Positions 1-12,121 are shown, counted from the stretch's first letter. The stretch is DNA of 64,000 nt from Loripinus fragilis (GCA_964019695.1 OZ026516.1:81671018-81735017), one strand, 5' to 3'. A program made the numbers and translations. Notes: generated by a model not told the origin, from the letters alone.

Positions 1-40
1 GATTGCCAAAGAATGTTTTGACCCTAAAAAGATGAACAAC

Positions 41-297
41 AGCGGCAGTTCGAATATCGAATATCGAATATCGAACTAACTTCTCCATCTGAATATCGAA
101 TATCGAATGTCGAATATCAAACTAACTTCTCTATTTGAAAATCGAATATCGAATGTCGAATATCGAACTAACTTCTCCATTTGAATATCGAATGTCGAAT
201 ATCGAACTAATTTCTCCATTTGAATATCGAATATCGAACTAATTTCTCCATTTGAATATCGAATATCGAATGTCGAATATCGAACTAACTTCTCATT
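41..297. repeat. TCGAATA tandem array
   Basis: Short units of the type TCGAATATCGAA / TCGAATGTCGAA alternate with a spacer reading roughly AACTAACTTCTCCATTTGAA. This gives a higher-order unit of about 40-70 bp repeated five times. No coding potential. Confidence 0.9.
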
Positions 298-828
298 GCT
301 GATCTGTTGTATGTTTAAGTCAATGTGAATGCTTATGAAAAGTGTCCAGCCTCCTATATCTAAGAATGGTTAAGTAGATGTATCTAAATATTTATTTCTT
401 TTATATTCAAATGAGGAATGGCTGCAATCAATCTTAGCTCTACAGTTGTGCCACATCATTATAAAAAGGGCCTTGTTCAATATCAAGCGAAAGCAAAAAC
501 CTTGCGTCCCTAGCTGTTTGGCGGACTTTGCCTTTGCTGTCCGCCATTTTAATCCATTAATGGCGAATGGAGCTTTCTTCTCAATATTTGTTTCGCATTT
601 GGGGCAGTCCATTGTTTAATGCCAAGGGTTGCTAGTCATATGTCCGAATTTTTCTTTTTTAATCTTTAACTTAATTTTTTTTTAATCGAGGCATCTCTTC
701 AGTGCCTGAACTGTTCGAAATGCACGATTTACAGTCTACCATGTTAAGATACTATGGGTTTATTTCCGGTTTATTGGTAAAGAAGCAAAATAGCACACGT
801 GCGAATATATAATCGGCAAATACATTTC
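298..828. other. No recognisable feature
   Basis: Single-copy-looking AT-rich sequence with only short, non-homologous open frames. I see no gene, TIR or hairpin. Confidence 0.5.
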
Positions 829-1145
829 CAGCAGGGCCCAGACCTGTTACTATTTTTCCGTAGACCTCCATTATAGCCTTAAAGTAAGCTGTGGTCCTCA
901 CAACTCTTAAGCACAATGAGGCTGCCATAGAATTACAGAAGAATTAGTGATACCCTGGTGACCGCAATTTTTTTACCACCTTTTGGCCCCTGAAGGTGGG
1001 CACCCTACATGAGAGGAAAATTTCATTGAAAAATACCAAACTGCAAGGCCCTTTTTTCTAAGCCACACCAGTAAACCTAATCAACAAAAGCAGAGAGATG
1101 TTGTTTCAAAAAGTGCAGCAAATATATATCCATCTAATAAACCCG
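829..1145 (-). repeat. Composite A/G repeat, 3' part
   Basis: On the minus strand this matches the 3' portion of the two tandem composite repeats at 57290-59226. Shared blocks include the stretch around AGGGTGCCCACCTTCAGGGG, the GGTGGTAAAAAATTGCGGTCACC-like block, the AAGCTATAATGGAGGTC block and the terminal AACAGGTCTGGGCC. The 5' half is missing, so this is a truncated copy. Confidence 0.75.
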
Positions 1146-1440
1146 TCATTTTATTATTAACCTTTCACGATGCATTTCGACTGAAATATTGTGCTGAGCT
1201 TCCACCCACCTTTTGAGCCAATCGGTGCCCTTTTTACAATTACCGGTGTGTGACCAGCATGCGCTTTGTGATATTTTTTTGGTCTTGTGTACTGATAAAT
1301 GGCAGACACAAATAAGTGTTTCTGACTCCATGGTTAAGTACTCAACTCCAATTTGTCCGATATTCACCGATACTGACCATGATATATTGTTTTACAGATA
1401 TTGGTGGCTTTTTAACTGAAGATATCGAAATGGTCACCTG

Positions 1441-1580
1441 CTTGTAAACAGCTGCCCTCTTGGCTTTCTGTCTCTGTTGGTGTACAGGAGACTGTCGCCC
1501 CAACCTGATTGTAAACAGCTGCCCTCTTGGCATTCTGTTCTTTTGCTGTACAGGTGTCGCCTAAACCTGATTGTAAAACA
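1441..1580 (+). repeat. 67 bp direct tandem duplication
   Basis: The block beginning TTGTAAACAGCTGCCCTCTT occurs at about 1442 and again at about 1509, a 67 bp period. A third partial unit begins near 1570 (TTGTAAAACA). There is no coding signal. Confidence 0.7.
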
Positions 1581-1628
1581 TATCGTGGCCATTTTTAAAT
1601 ATGTTTAAGACCCAACAAGAAAGAGCTA

Positions 1629-1838
1629 CAGTAAAACCTGTGTAACGGTCACTCAAAAATAGACAAAACAAAGGTTTTAATGACAAGTGGTAGCTTAATG
1701 AAGGTCGAAAGTATTGCAGAATGCTCTAAAGGGAGCACTCTGCAATACTTTTGACCTTCATTAAGCGATATTCGGTCTGAAAACCCCCCAACATTTTTGG
1801 TCATTTTGAGAGTGGCCGTTTTTACACAGGTTCTACTG
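1629..1838. mobile_element. MITE family C (TA-flanked)
   Basis: The terminal inverted repeats read CAGTAAAACCTGTGTAACGG on the left and the complement on the right, and the element is flanked by TA on both sides. The centre is a near-palindrome: the block GTATTGCAGAATGCTC is followed by its complement. TA duplication plus CAGT termini suggest a pogo/Tc1-mariner-type non-autonomous element; the superfamily is inferred. The same family recurs near 8.4, 12.8, 18.2, 24.3, 25.5 and 26.4/28.9 kb. Confidence 0.85.
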
Positions 1839-2297
1839 TACAATCATTAACAGTCAGGGGCATTACCTGTATAAGTTACAATATATATCACTTCAAGAAG
1901 TTAAAATTTTGTCTTTTCAACAATGATTTCAAAGTGAGGCCATCGAAAGTAACTTATTTAGGCTATATCTGAAATTATTTACGCCAAGGTCAAACTTTAG
2001 GACGTCAAACATATAACTTATTCAAGTTAAAAAGTAGCTTATTTTCTGATCTTCAATGACCTTGCGTACAAATTTCTAGACGATGCATACACAAATTTAT
2101 TGCATAATCGTAAAGCTTTGTAATAGGTCTTTCAGATAAAATTACCCACATGGCCGTGAAAATTGCAGTAACTCCGGAATATGAAGATGAAAAAAGACAG
2201 ATTCACTCAAACAGGTTACTTTTGTTTTTGTTGCTAAAAAGTTAACTGCTCTTAAGTGATATATTTTTTAACTTTTGGAAGTTATGCACCTGACTGA
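1839..2297. other. No recognisable feature
   Basis: AT-rich sequence between MITEs. No ORF, TIR or hairpin that I can support. Confidence 0.5.
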
Positions 2298-2620
2298 TTA
2301 AGGGGCGAATTGGCCCCTTCTGGAGCCCAAAACTGAAAGTTGCTTTTCACCAACTTCTTCTGATTGGTTTATTAGAAGAAGCCCAAGTGTAAAAGCCTGG
2401 CATTTATTTAACTTTTACCGTTGCTAAAGCGAAAATGGACGACTAAATAAGCTTAAAAGTAGAGAAATTGCTATTTTGGACCACATTTAAGCTTCGGGAG
2501 ACCACATCTTTAAGCATTAGATAGGCATTTGCCTGTGCTCTATGTTAATTTCTCTGTCAATGTCCCCAATTTAATCCAAAAAGGCCACTTTTTTATTTTC
2601 AGCCTATATTTAGAAAAGTT
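2298..2620. mobile_element. MITE family H, partial
   Basis: Begins AAGGGGCGAATTGGCCCCTT and continues with blocks shared with the fuller copy at 40986-41530: GCCCAAGTGTAAAA, CTGGCATTTATTT, TTTTACCGTTGCTA, and GAGAAATTGCTATTTTGG. The far end carries the GTGCTCTATGTTAATTTCTC block found in the middle of the other copy, so this one is rearranged or incomplete. Confidence 0.7.
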
Positions 2621-3057
2621 ACTCTTATTTTAACAGTGTGAGTGCTGATTTTGGAATCTGATCTGACCTTGTTAATGTCCTGTCTGTTCTGAGTCCTTCC
2701 TGGGCACATGGTTCGTTTTATCGTGTGTGTTTTTTTTTCATGCACAGGCTCGTTTTAGATAGCGCTTCAATTGCTAATGATGATTCAATAACCTGTTGTT
2801 CCGTTTAACAGTTTAAGATGCAAATTTATGTAAATTTCAATTTAATCTCAGAAATCAATTGAAATATGGCATGCCTTTATTTAAATGTCAGTAAAAACAG
2901 ATATCGAAAAAATAAATAGATTTTGCTAGGATGGTTGTTTGGAGGAATAAATTGAGATGAAGTAGAAGCTCTCACATTAGGATCTGTTGAAAAACTAATG
3001 CATGACACAAATAGAATGTAGGTCAAGGATTCCTACAATACAATTTTCTGGCTACCC

Positions 3058-3210
3058 CCAGGCCCTGAGGTTTAAAAGTGTTTCATACTATACTCAACTG
3101 AACATCGAATTTATCATGCTCATAAATGTTAAAATGCCAACAAGTTAGAGCAGTTGAAATTTCATTCTCAGTTGAGTTGAGCATGAAAAAAGTTTTATAA
3201 CCTCGGGACC
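3058..3210. mobile_element. MITE family E, internally deleted
   Basis: The left end reads GGCCCTGAGGTTTAAAAGTG and the right end GTTTTATAACCTCGGGACC. Subterminal ACTCAACTGAACATCGAATT faces CAGTTGAGTTGAGCATGAAA. Compared with the ~255 bp copy at 45487-45743 it lacks most of the central segment. Confidence 0.8.
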
Positions 3211-3602
3211 TTCTCTACGTCACTACCCATATGCAGCGTTCAACGAAAGTGCCGACTAGAAGCCAACACAAAAGATTGTGGTACTTATCGCATATCCAAA
3301 AAAACTCATTTAAACAGCCATAGTGATATATCAAGCAAGATTGGGGGTCTTAAGTTTGGCCTGAGTCTTCACCTACATAAAGACTTTGTGTATGCGAGCA
3401 TCGAAAGCTCAGGCAAGCCTGTGCATTTGCGTAGGTTAGTTTCAGGAGTACCAAATCTCAAGTTTTGGCTCATTTAGACAAGTTTTAGACAGTAAAATCA
3501 ATCAACAAATTATACATGTATCTAGTACCACCGAAGCTGAAGCAATGGTGCAGCTGGTATGTAGCAGCAACAAAAGCAGTAAACTACATCAGTTTTAACT
3601 CC

Positions 3603-3828
3603 AGTTAACCCATTTAAGCCGAATGGACTTTCCTATCCTTATCCGTAGGACTAGTCTATTACTAATTTTAGTAGTGTTGGGTGGTAATTTTCTCTCTTTT
3701 TCATATTTTGATAAAACAATCTGTAAGCAAACAGTAAAGATCCTAATCAGACGCCGGCGTCTGATCTGGGTCTGCACTATTTGCCTGTATCCCATAAAAA
3801 GGACGCTAGGCTTATATGGGTTAACTCA
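3603..3828. mobile_element. MITE family F
   Basis: Inverted termini: TTAACCCATTTAAGCCGAAT on the left and the AGGCTTATATGGGTTAA block on the right. The interior carries the symmetric GACGCCGGCGTC followed by the core GTCTGATCTGGGTCTGCACT that recurs in several families in this window. No coding capacity. Confidence 0.8.
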
Positions 3829-5081
3829 TCTGCTGACAACCTTTGTAAACAGCTTGGACTTTAGAAATAGCTCATTTGAAACTATATTCAAACTATATGT
3901 ATATCCACCGTAAATCTATAGTCTGGACCAGGTCTTCACTTTCCAAAAAACCCCTAATTGAACTGTTGCATAGTTTCCAAACAACGCTTGTGTTTATAAG
4001 ATGCATATGCTCGCTCGGTTTGTTCAATTACAGTTGTGTGTGAATTCGATAAACTAATGCAATTTTCCGATTAACTGCGTAGGAAACACGCAACACCAGA
4101 TTTTTCATGATCCATGCAAGAGTTTCACTTATCCTACATTCTCGCATAAACTTTGCTACTTCGATGTTTGCACCAGATAATGAGACACACAAGAAACCAT
4201 GAACGCTCTGTACATGTATGCAAACTAACCTTCTAAAATTTAAAACGTGTAAAAAGAAACAACAACAACAACGCACACAAAAACCACATTGTATTGGAAT
4301 TCACGGGACTGTTTTGCAATCTCAACTTTAATTGATTAAATATAAATTTCATTATGTCAAAAATCACGTGCGTATGACCAGGAAATGCCACAATCACAGA
4401 TCACAGATAATGCGGGAAGCCATCTATTCATTCAGTTTAGTGATTCCCTTACACAGACGACGTCATTGGGAATGCCCATTTAGCATCACTTAGAAGCTTA
4501 CAGTGTGTTCAATTTCGATAACAATACTAATAGTTTAGGTCTAGGTGCGTTTGAATGCTTTGCAAACTGACACATTTATAGCATTGCATTGTTGTTATGT
4601 CCTTTCTAGCAGTCTAATCACCCCGTTTGATTGCAACTGGACCGTCTGTTCTGCTCAGTCGGTGCTTGTTACTGTACTCGTTCTCTGTGAGTTTCTTTCT
4701 TGCTCTTGATGCCCTGCAACTGAGTAGGCTATATATGATTGGAATTTTCTTTGATTTCTTTTGACAAGTCTATTTATAAGCCGGGTTTATAAGCAGCACT
4801 GCTGTCAATCTCAAAATACAATGTGTATGCCGGTTCAGCAGCCTACAATTCGTGGTGCAGTTTCGCTTCGTAGTTTGATTTTTGATGAATGATTGTCATA
4901 TTTGGTATGGTAGCTCCATTTGACAACAAAATTGGTCAATGTTTTTACAGCTCAGTATGACCTAGACACCATTTTACATTTCCAGTGAATTGTTTTGCTG
5001 GCATAATAGTGGTTGTATATTTCACGTTCCATGTGATACCGACTTGAATACACATTTGTAATGAGATGAAATTTCTCTTTC
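3829..5081. other. No recognisable feature
   Basis: About 1.25 kb of AT-rich sequence. Short open frames show no motif that I recognise and no exon-like composition. Could be intergenic or intronic. Confidence 0.45.
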
Positions 5082-5420
5082 AAAAAGTAAATGAATATGA
5101 TCAGGAAATACCACAATCGCACACTACAGACCAACACACCGTGAGGAAGAGCCACAGAACACAAACACTCACAAGACATCAGGAAGCCAATTAAAGTAAA
5201 GCAACAAGCTCTCTATTCCTCGTTAAGATGATTGTAAAACTAGAAAGAACACTAAGTAATAATGCATAAAATACAAGAACCAAACACAGAACCTCCACAA
5301 ATCAATGGAAGGAACATTAAACAATGAATCAACAACATAACCACCACCTTAGAACAGACAACAGCCTCAGCCATCGGGGATGGGGGTGCTAAATGCATTT
5401 TACTGGCGCCAAATCTTCGT
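5082..5420 (+). repeat. Dispersed repeat A
   Basis: Begins AAGTAAATGAATATGATCAG and runs through the conserved blocks GAGGAAGAGCCACAG, AAGCAACAAGCTCTCT, AAGATGATTG, and CACCTTAGAACAGACAACAG, then a G-rich tract and TAAATGCATTTTACTGG. Other copies are near 6.2, 22.3, 32.9, 33.4, 57.4 and 58.3 kb. In the 57-59 kb copies it is the internal part of a larger unit. Classification unknown. Confidence 0.85.
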
Positions 5421-5598
5421 AGCCTCGTAGCATGTGTGGTTTATTTATTAATTATTTATGTTAGTAATTTTATTCTTTCTAGTTTGACATTTATCTTTAC
5501 ATGTACTTCGGGTTGTATGTTTTCTTCTATGCGAATGTGCAAATGTAGTTGGTTTGTCAATGGAAAGTCGGTATAGTTCTCAAAACTCGTGATATAAG

Positions 5599-5702
5599 TA
5601 ATAGTTATACCATGGGTTGTCCGCCTGCTTGTGTAGATAATCCACGAGCTTTAGCGAGTGGATTATCTTACATACAGGTGGACAAACATGGTATAACTAT
5701 TT
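5599..5702. repeat. Hairpin (inverted repeat)
   Basis: The left arm AATAGTTATACCATGGGTTG and the right arm ending ATGGTATAACTATT are complementary over about 45 bp each. GATAATCCAC pairs with GTGGATTATC across a short loop. MITE-like or foldback DNA. Confidence 0.85.
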
Positions 5703-6200
5703 TATACCACCTACATCAGTGTAGACCTTGCACATCAAGTGATATTCCATGCTAAAGTTGGTAAAGGTGGTATAAACCACAACTTTCAGATTTCTCCATA
5801 CTTAAGTTCGTGTTATTTTACCAGCGGCCTTAAACAGCTCCCAACTTCGTCATACGTTAGAACTAAGCAAGACGGACAGCTGAATATATATGAGATTCCT
5901 TAATGTGCATTAAGCTATCTGATCTACAATATTACATAAGGCAACCCAGACTTGGTAGCTCTTAATGTACATAAAGCTGTTTGATCTAAACATAACACGA
6001 TGCATATTTAAAGCTAAAATACAATAACATGCAACACTCTATTCCCTAAACACCGATTGAGTGTCGAACATTTCAAAGACAACAGAACATCAGTAATCCT
6101 ATACACTTTGGATAAAAGGTTAGTTTGATAGCATGTCCTAAGGGTATGGTATCTCCAAAACAAGTGGTTATACCAAGGAAAAGGCTGCATACAGCTAAAA

Positions 6201-6597
6201 AGTAAGTGAGTATGATCAGGAAATACCAAAATCACACACTGCAGACTAGGCCGAGTTTTCTCTGAAATTTTTGGGGCTTTTCTTTATTTTCATATTTGCA
6301 ACTAGTGGCAAATATCAAAATATGGAAAAGCCACTTAAACATCAGGAAAGCTCGGATTAACTGCAGACCAACCCACGACACCGTAAGGAAGAGCCACAGA
6401 TTATATATAGTAACAATACATCTGCAAGACAACAATAGCAAAGCAACCAGCTTTCTCTTCCTCTTCAAGATAATTTCAAAACTAGAATGGACACAAGTAA
6501 TACATAACAAAACAACGAAAAAAAACTCTTCCTCTAGGGTGCCGTGGGCTGGTCTGCAGTTTGTGTGTGGTATTTCCTGATCATACTCCCTTACTTT
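6201..6597. repeat. Repeat A copy with inverted 3' end
   Basis: Opens with AGTAAGTGAGTATGATCAGG, is interrupted by a small MITE, resumes at the CCAACCCACGACACCGTAAG block, and continues to about 6520. It ends with the reverse complement of its own start (GGTATTTCCTGATCATACTC), so this copy has inverted ends unlike the others. A snap-back or rearranged copy. Confidence 0.8.
6247..6360. mobile_element. Small hAT-like MITE with 8 bp TSD
   Basis: A 114 bp insert splits repeat A. The 8 bp CTGCAGAC lies immediately on each side (6239-6246 and 6361-6368); in uninterrupted repeat A copies the site occurs once (GCAGACCAACCC or similar). Imperfect inverted termini: TAGGCCGAGTTTTCTCTGA against TTAATCCGAGCTTTCCTGA. 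The interior folds (ATATTTGC pairs with GCAAATAT). The 8 bp duplication is typical of hAT elements; the superfamily is inferred. Confidence 0.8.
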
Positions 6598-8375
6598 GGG
6601 ATGGTGTAACTCGACTATGTCATTTTATAATAATTACATGTTTTATTTATAGGCATATGTTAACACAGAAGGCCACATGTGGCTAAAAGAGAACAACAAG
6701 CACGTGTGTTTTAATTCACCGGCAATACTGCGGTCATATTCACTCGTGTGTTTAAGATTCATATGAAACACCGCTGGAGCAAATTACACTACCCCTTCTT
6801 TTAAAGAAGTGGGTGGGGTAACTTAACCCCTCACATTTTGTCGATGGCAAAAGAAATGTTCATGGTATCGCGTTAACAATCACAAACTTGATTGATTTCT
6901 ACTTTCAAGGTATTTTTTGTATGCCACCGTTTTCATTTGAAATGAACCAAAACGTCAACTCATAGCTAAATTAATTCTGCCCCATAGGAAGATTATAAGA
7001 GTTACTTTCCCTTTGCTTTGGTCTACAAAATTTATTTTGGTTTCAATACAAAAGAGCATAAAAATGTGGTTGACAAAAATACCAACGCGCGTCATTTATA
7101 AACTAGTGTCGGTAATATATTTTCAAAGTATGTGCATTATGACCTGCGATTTTTAGTCGAAAAAAATTAGCGCCTTGCTTTGCTTTCTAGACGGTTTTGG
7201 TATCGCTGTTCCGGTATTTAGTTATTAGTTATTAGAAACATCCAACTCGGTCATCAATTGAATAATAACTGTACGATATTGTGGCCTACCAATGGTACAA
7301 AATTATCTAATTTCATGAACTATTGTTAATGTTCTGCACACTTTTCAAAAGGTAAAATGTTATATTTTCCACTGAAATTTTGCATTTTCTAGAATACGAG
7401 AAACAGTACATGCATTCACAATAATATTTTTCGTGTCTGCATTATAATATTCTCAAGAAATTTGTACCATAACATAGAGGAAAATAGCTTTTTAAAATGA
7501 TACCAAACATGACAGGGTTTGTAAATCGGTTACTGAGATAAAATACCCTGCTAAGAACTTTCCAAATGTCCCTCGCGTCTGTGTTGCAAAGAAGGTTTAT
7601 TTTACTCATTCATTTGTAAAGAAATCATTCAAGTTGCAAGAATTGTATTCTAATTTAAAAATAAAAACAAATTATACCCGGCGCTTAGGACTTGCCCTGT
7701 CGTACCTGTTTATTTCGCAAGTAATATGAGTATGATAAACATACAGCATTGAATCTCTTGTTAAGATTCGAGGAAACTGTGTCCACCAGACTGTAACACT
7801 GGAAAAATACAATATAGCGTTAACAAGATTAATTTATCAAATTACAAGCAAACTATTCGTTTCATCAAAGGCTACAGAGGCATTGTCTGTTATTTACTGT
7901 TACATATAATGGCGAGATATTTGCTTATTGATGAGATTTATTCAGCAATATTGAAAAACAATAACAATAAATCATGATCAAACATATTGATAAATGAAAG
8001 GAACAGCCTGCGGTTCCCATTAACTCCTTTTTTATTGCTTTGTTTTGATATCTCTTTAATCATGGTACGTACACCAACTGTTGTTTACAAGATTGCGGTC
8101 TATACCAAATAATGTAAATTTGTGATTGCAATTCTGTTGGCGCATAGGAAGAAGCTACTTATCAAACGGGCGACGAGTTGTTCAAATATACATCCGCGTT
8201 CATGTAACATTTTATAGAGTATGAACTCTTGAAGGGATCTGTGGGTACTCCTCCCTGTACGGTACCAGGAGTGAACCCCTGTGACAGAAAAAGGTTTAAG
8301 GGCATATCAAAGGGCTCCTCAAGACATACAACTAAACACTATTAGATGCATTTGCTTCAAAAGTCAAATAAAATA
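6598..8375. other. No recognisable feature
   Basis: 1.8 kb of AT-rich sequence. The only structure is a short imperfect hairpin near 8249-8275 (ACTCCTCC... GGAGT). No coding or repeat assignment. Confidence 0.45.
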
Positions 8376-8563
8376 CTGTAAAATCTGTCTTAAACAAGAC
8401 CAAAATTGATTTTCAAGATCGAGTATCGCTTTATGCAGGTTAAAAGTATTGCAGAATGCTCCGAGGGGAGCATTCTGCAATACTTTCGACCTACATTAAG
8501 CTTTCATTAGCCATTAAGATTTTTTGACTATTTATGAGTGGCCGCTTAAGACAGGTTTTGCTG
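8376..8563. mobile_element. MITE family C
   Basis: Termini CTGTAAAATCTGTCTTAAAC and the complement of CAGCAAAACCTGTCTTAAGC, flanked by TA. The central GTATTGCAGAATGCTC palindrome is preserved around CGAGGGG. Confidence 0.85.
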
Positions 8564-8669
8564 TAACCGAAAACCCTATGCTTGTAGCGTCAAGTTGTAC
8601 GCACATGCGTATTTGCGTGCACGTAGGTACGCCCCTGATGAACTGTAAGTTGTACAACTGCTTGAAATA

Positions 8670-9505
8670 TATACTCAGAAGAAAAAGTTTAGTCAGAACA
8701 GACACTGTGTGCAATAATTTTGCTAGACAGTCTTAATATTGACAAAAACCTTACTCAACATGAAATTCATTTAATTTCCTATGAATGTGAACATTTTCAA
8801 CAAAACATTCTGAAAATTAACCCATTTTATTCAACAAAATCACACATAAAAATTCAAATTTCAAAACTCAAAAATCAGTGATGTACCCCTCAGACGATTT
8901 CTGACAGTATAGACGGAAATTCTCGTACCTGTGGCATGTCTAAGACGTTTAAGAAATTTCCGAGCGACCATGAAGCGATTACGTCATTTTGACGTCACTT
9001 TGACCCTAACTTCAAGTGGCGTCATTATCCATGGTCTCCCTGGCGGAGGTTTGTTATTTTTTACTGCCATACTGTCGAAAACATGTTTGCAGACGATAAA
9101 TTAATCTTTCATTACATCCAAAACTACGTGGCACGTCAGCAGCACGTGCACCTGCTTCAAAACGTCCAAACGCTGTATTTCTGTAATTTGTCGATAGCCC
9201 GGACGGCGACTTAAGCTTGCTAACACTGAATTTTTTTCCGGATAATTCCAATAGGAACAACTCTCTTTTAATATCAAACAGCATATGCGAAAATAACCCT
9301 GCCGGTTTACCGCAACACGTGTACGTCGTGCATTTTGAAATTTGGTTGATACAGTCTAACAGAGGCATTATTTATCACACAATAAACAGGTACATGTAAA
9401 GTTACGATAATACAACTCATGTATACAATTTGACAATGATATATCAAGTATTGTTGATTTTATGAGAAAACATAAATACTGACTAAACTTTTTCTTCTGA
9501 GTATA
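8670..9505 (-). mobile_element. Degenerate Tc1/mariner-like element
   Basis: Two ~25 bp inverted termini bound the element: TACTCAGAAGAAAAAGTTTA on the left and its complement at about 9480-9505. TA lies outside, embedded in TATATA. Between them is a minus-strand, frameshifted N-terminal Tc1-type transposase fragment. At ~835 bp it is well below the ~1.3-1.7 kb expected, and no DDE catalytic region is seen, so it is defective. Confidence 0.7.
8876..9203 (-). pseudogene. Tc1-like transposase DNA-binding fragment
   Basis: Minus strand. The first frame reads FGRFEAGARAADVPRSFGC and then a YRLQTCFRQYG segment, which matches the first helix-turn-helix of Tc1-family transposases. A stop and frameshift near 9055 follow, then the next frame gives PPPGRPWIMTPLE, equivalent to the GRP linker and the PRE-type motif. 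After further breaks, a third frame gives RLRHATGTRISVYTVRNRLR, resembling the second HTH. The catalytic domain is absent. Homology is by recognition, not search. Confidence 0.7.
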
Positions 9506-10397
9506 TATAACATTGATTGCTTGTTTGATGCTTAATGACGCATAAACCCTTGTGGGTCATTCGACAGACGGTATAAGATTAAACGTGTTTTGGGTGGAAA
9601 CAAAGTAAAAATATGTGTTGTTCTGCATTATGGTTCAAAGATATTGTTTAAAAAGATGAAAAAAATATATATAGCATATCATAAGCCGATACAAATATCA
9701 ATACAATACATGAGTTTAAACAAATTAATTTTATTAAAAAGTTATGTTTCTTTTAAAAATGTCATAATATTATCAATATGTATATCTTGAATAACTGTTT
9801 CATTTTATCAACATGGAAGCACTTATTTCTTACAAGAAATCGCCACATTCTAAAATGAAGTGACGTACGAAAATGTTGCATTGCAACAAACACGTTGTGG
9901 ATGTTCGTCATGAATGTGTGACTGCTGTAGGACCTATACGGATTCGAGCCAAAACAACTTCCATTAAGTTTGCCATTTATCAAAGATGTATTTATTGATA
10001 GAAATTTAAAATCAGAAAACGGAGGTTTTAAAATAAGTTTGATCTAATGCAAGATAGATGTTTTTTTTTTTATTCATTTCATGGGATGGATATTTGACCA
10101 GGAATCCAACAGAGAACAATTTCTTTATTTGCTAAAATCTCGTGACTTTTTCCAAACATTTTTGAATCTGTGTGTTCTTTGAACTTGTATGGATTATCGC
10201 AGTGGGTCAGAAAATATAATGAATTCACTGTTGTCACAAGTTCTAATATAATTTAAAGCTAGATCAACTGCTTTTGCTTCAAGAGTAAAAAATGATGGAC
10301 CATATGGTATATAGTTTGCATATTCAGCACAAAAACAAACCAATTGTGCACATGTTTTATTCTGTTGTTATTTATTCATTGTTTGTTGTTGCTCTCA
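9506..10397. other. No recognisable feature
   Basis: AT-rich sequence with no TIR, hairpin or convincing ORF. Confidence 0.45.
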
Positions 10398-10590
10398 GCA
10401 TGGGCTGATCCAGAGGGGGATAGGGGTCCAAACCCCTTCCCCCCTCTCCTGTAAAATCACAAAAATACAGGAACCTACTAAGCCAGCATTAAATATTGGC
10501 CCATCATCGGCCCACCAGTGAAACGCCACTTAAAGGACGTTACGCTGGCGGGCCGATGATGACCCGCTTATAGTGGTATCTGGATCTTCT
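10398..10590 (+). repeat. Dispersed repeat I with central hairpin
   Basis: Contains CTGATCCAGAGGGGGATAGG, a GGTCCAAACC block and a strong hairpin at 10502-10562 (CATCATCGGCCCACCAGTG pairs with CGCTGGCGGGCCGATGATG). A second copy in opposite orientation is at 47172-47480. Confidence 0.75.
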
Positions 10591-11432
10591 CTACCCTCAT
10601 CAACTTTGTCAAAGTTGGACAGTATGCTGCATTTCATCTGGATCTTCACTGTTTGCAAAAATGCTCATTTAGGGATTACCCGAATACAAAGGGTTAGACG
10701 AGTTTTAATGGTCTGGGTTATTGACCCTTGACTGGTCTTATTCCTCTTACTAACTCAGTCTACGCACGAGGCTACGGAAATTCGGAATTGTTCAATATGA
10801 TCAAGGAATGGCATGCTGTTTGAAGATTGCAATAGCACATAACCTGATATTAACAGTCACCTATATGTAAGTTGAAGTTCAGATGCGTTCGTTTCTTTCC
10901 TCATATTGCATGCCAGGTCGAACTTGGGATGAGAACCGATACATAATAAATGAGCGAATGTTCTGTAAACTTGTCTCTGAAACCAAATATGTAATTCTAT
11001 CAGGCGTTAAAACGATAAAGCAATGGCGTGCAGACTTAGAAGATGCAGGAATAAGTTCTTAGGAATTATGCATTACGTGCTCGTATCACTGACCCACAAT
11101 GCGAGAAGCCCTGTCTTTTGTGGTATTAAACAACAAAGCCAAAAATCAGACTGCGCATTTGTGCAGTCTGATTAGTGGCTCTAGAAATATATAATAGCTA
11201 TTAACCCTATATCCGAGTTTTCAAAATTCTAACTAGTCTGTAGCTGAAAAGATAAGTGTTCCTAGGTCGCCAAATCAGCAGATAGGTTTCCTTGGCATGA
11301 GAATCATTTGGTATATGTTAATCCTGTGATTTTCAGTGTTAGACTGTATGTAAATAGTTCAGGTCACAAACAAACTCGAAACCGCGTGGACTTTTGCAGC
11401 TATTCAGATGACAGAAAGTGAAAAAGCATATG
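10591..11432. other. Mostly featureless; short hairpin
   Basis: The core-like TTCATCTGGATCTTCACTG sits near 10630. A short perfect hairpin (CAGACTGCGC... GTGCAGTCTG) lies at 11146-11171. No gene identified. Confidence 0.45.
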
Positions 11433-11435
11433 CTC

Positions 11436-11469
<34 letters not shown>
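11433..11469. repeat. (CT)n microsatellite
   Basis: Nearly pure CT dinucleotide run with one CC interruption. Confidence 0.95.
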
Positions 11470-11565
11470 ATTTCGTACGTTGATTTTTATTTTTTTATTT
11501 CTGATTTTGCTTTTGTCCGTGACCTTGGCATTCATGTAATTCCCTAATACATCGATGGTACTTTA

Positions 11566-12121
11566 ACCCTCTAGTGCCCAAACATAGAACGCACTACCAG
11601 AAAACATTATAAAATTTCAATTCCACCCGGTTACTAGATTGGGGAAGTCAAAAAGAAAACAGGGTCTGAATTTGTGTTGAGGTAAAAGATTGCTGAGATT
11701 GACAAGTATCATATATGATACATTGGGTATTAAACTTTCAAAACAATCTTTTTTTAGGGTGACTAACTCAAGTATCAACAATAATTTAGGGCCACGTTTT
11801 TGGATGAAAACTGAGTGTATGAAAACAATTTATTGGCTTATATTTATCAGGGATATCCAAAAAGGTAAAATAAACATCTCGAATTTTATTTTTATTGCCC
11901 AATGTATTGTATATGATACATTTTCGTTTTTTAACTTTGGCGACATTTGGTGGCTGATAAAATCCATTTCAGATAAATAATCTCAATTGGAATGATTTAT
12001 GCTTATTGCCTGACAGCTTTACTGATTTTCTAGCAATTTAACTTAACTAACAAGTCAATATCCTGGCCACAGTACCAAAAAAGAGACATGTAGCGTATAT
12101 GATACACTAGGCATTAGAGGG
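11566..12121. mobile_element. Possible TIR element (~556 bp)
   Basis: The left end AACCCTCTAGTGCCCAAACA faces the right end CACTAGGCATTAGAGGG. The motif TATATGATACA occurs three times inside, near 11712, 11909 and 12094. Termini are imperfect and short, so this is tentative. Confidence 0.4.

Noticed and set aside
41..297. Telomeric or centromeric satellite
   Set aside because: Only ~260 bp, and the unit does not match a telomere repeat; too short to claim satellite function.
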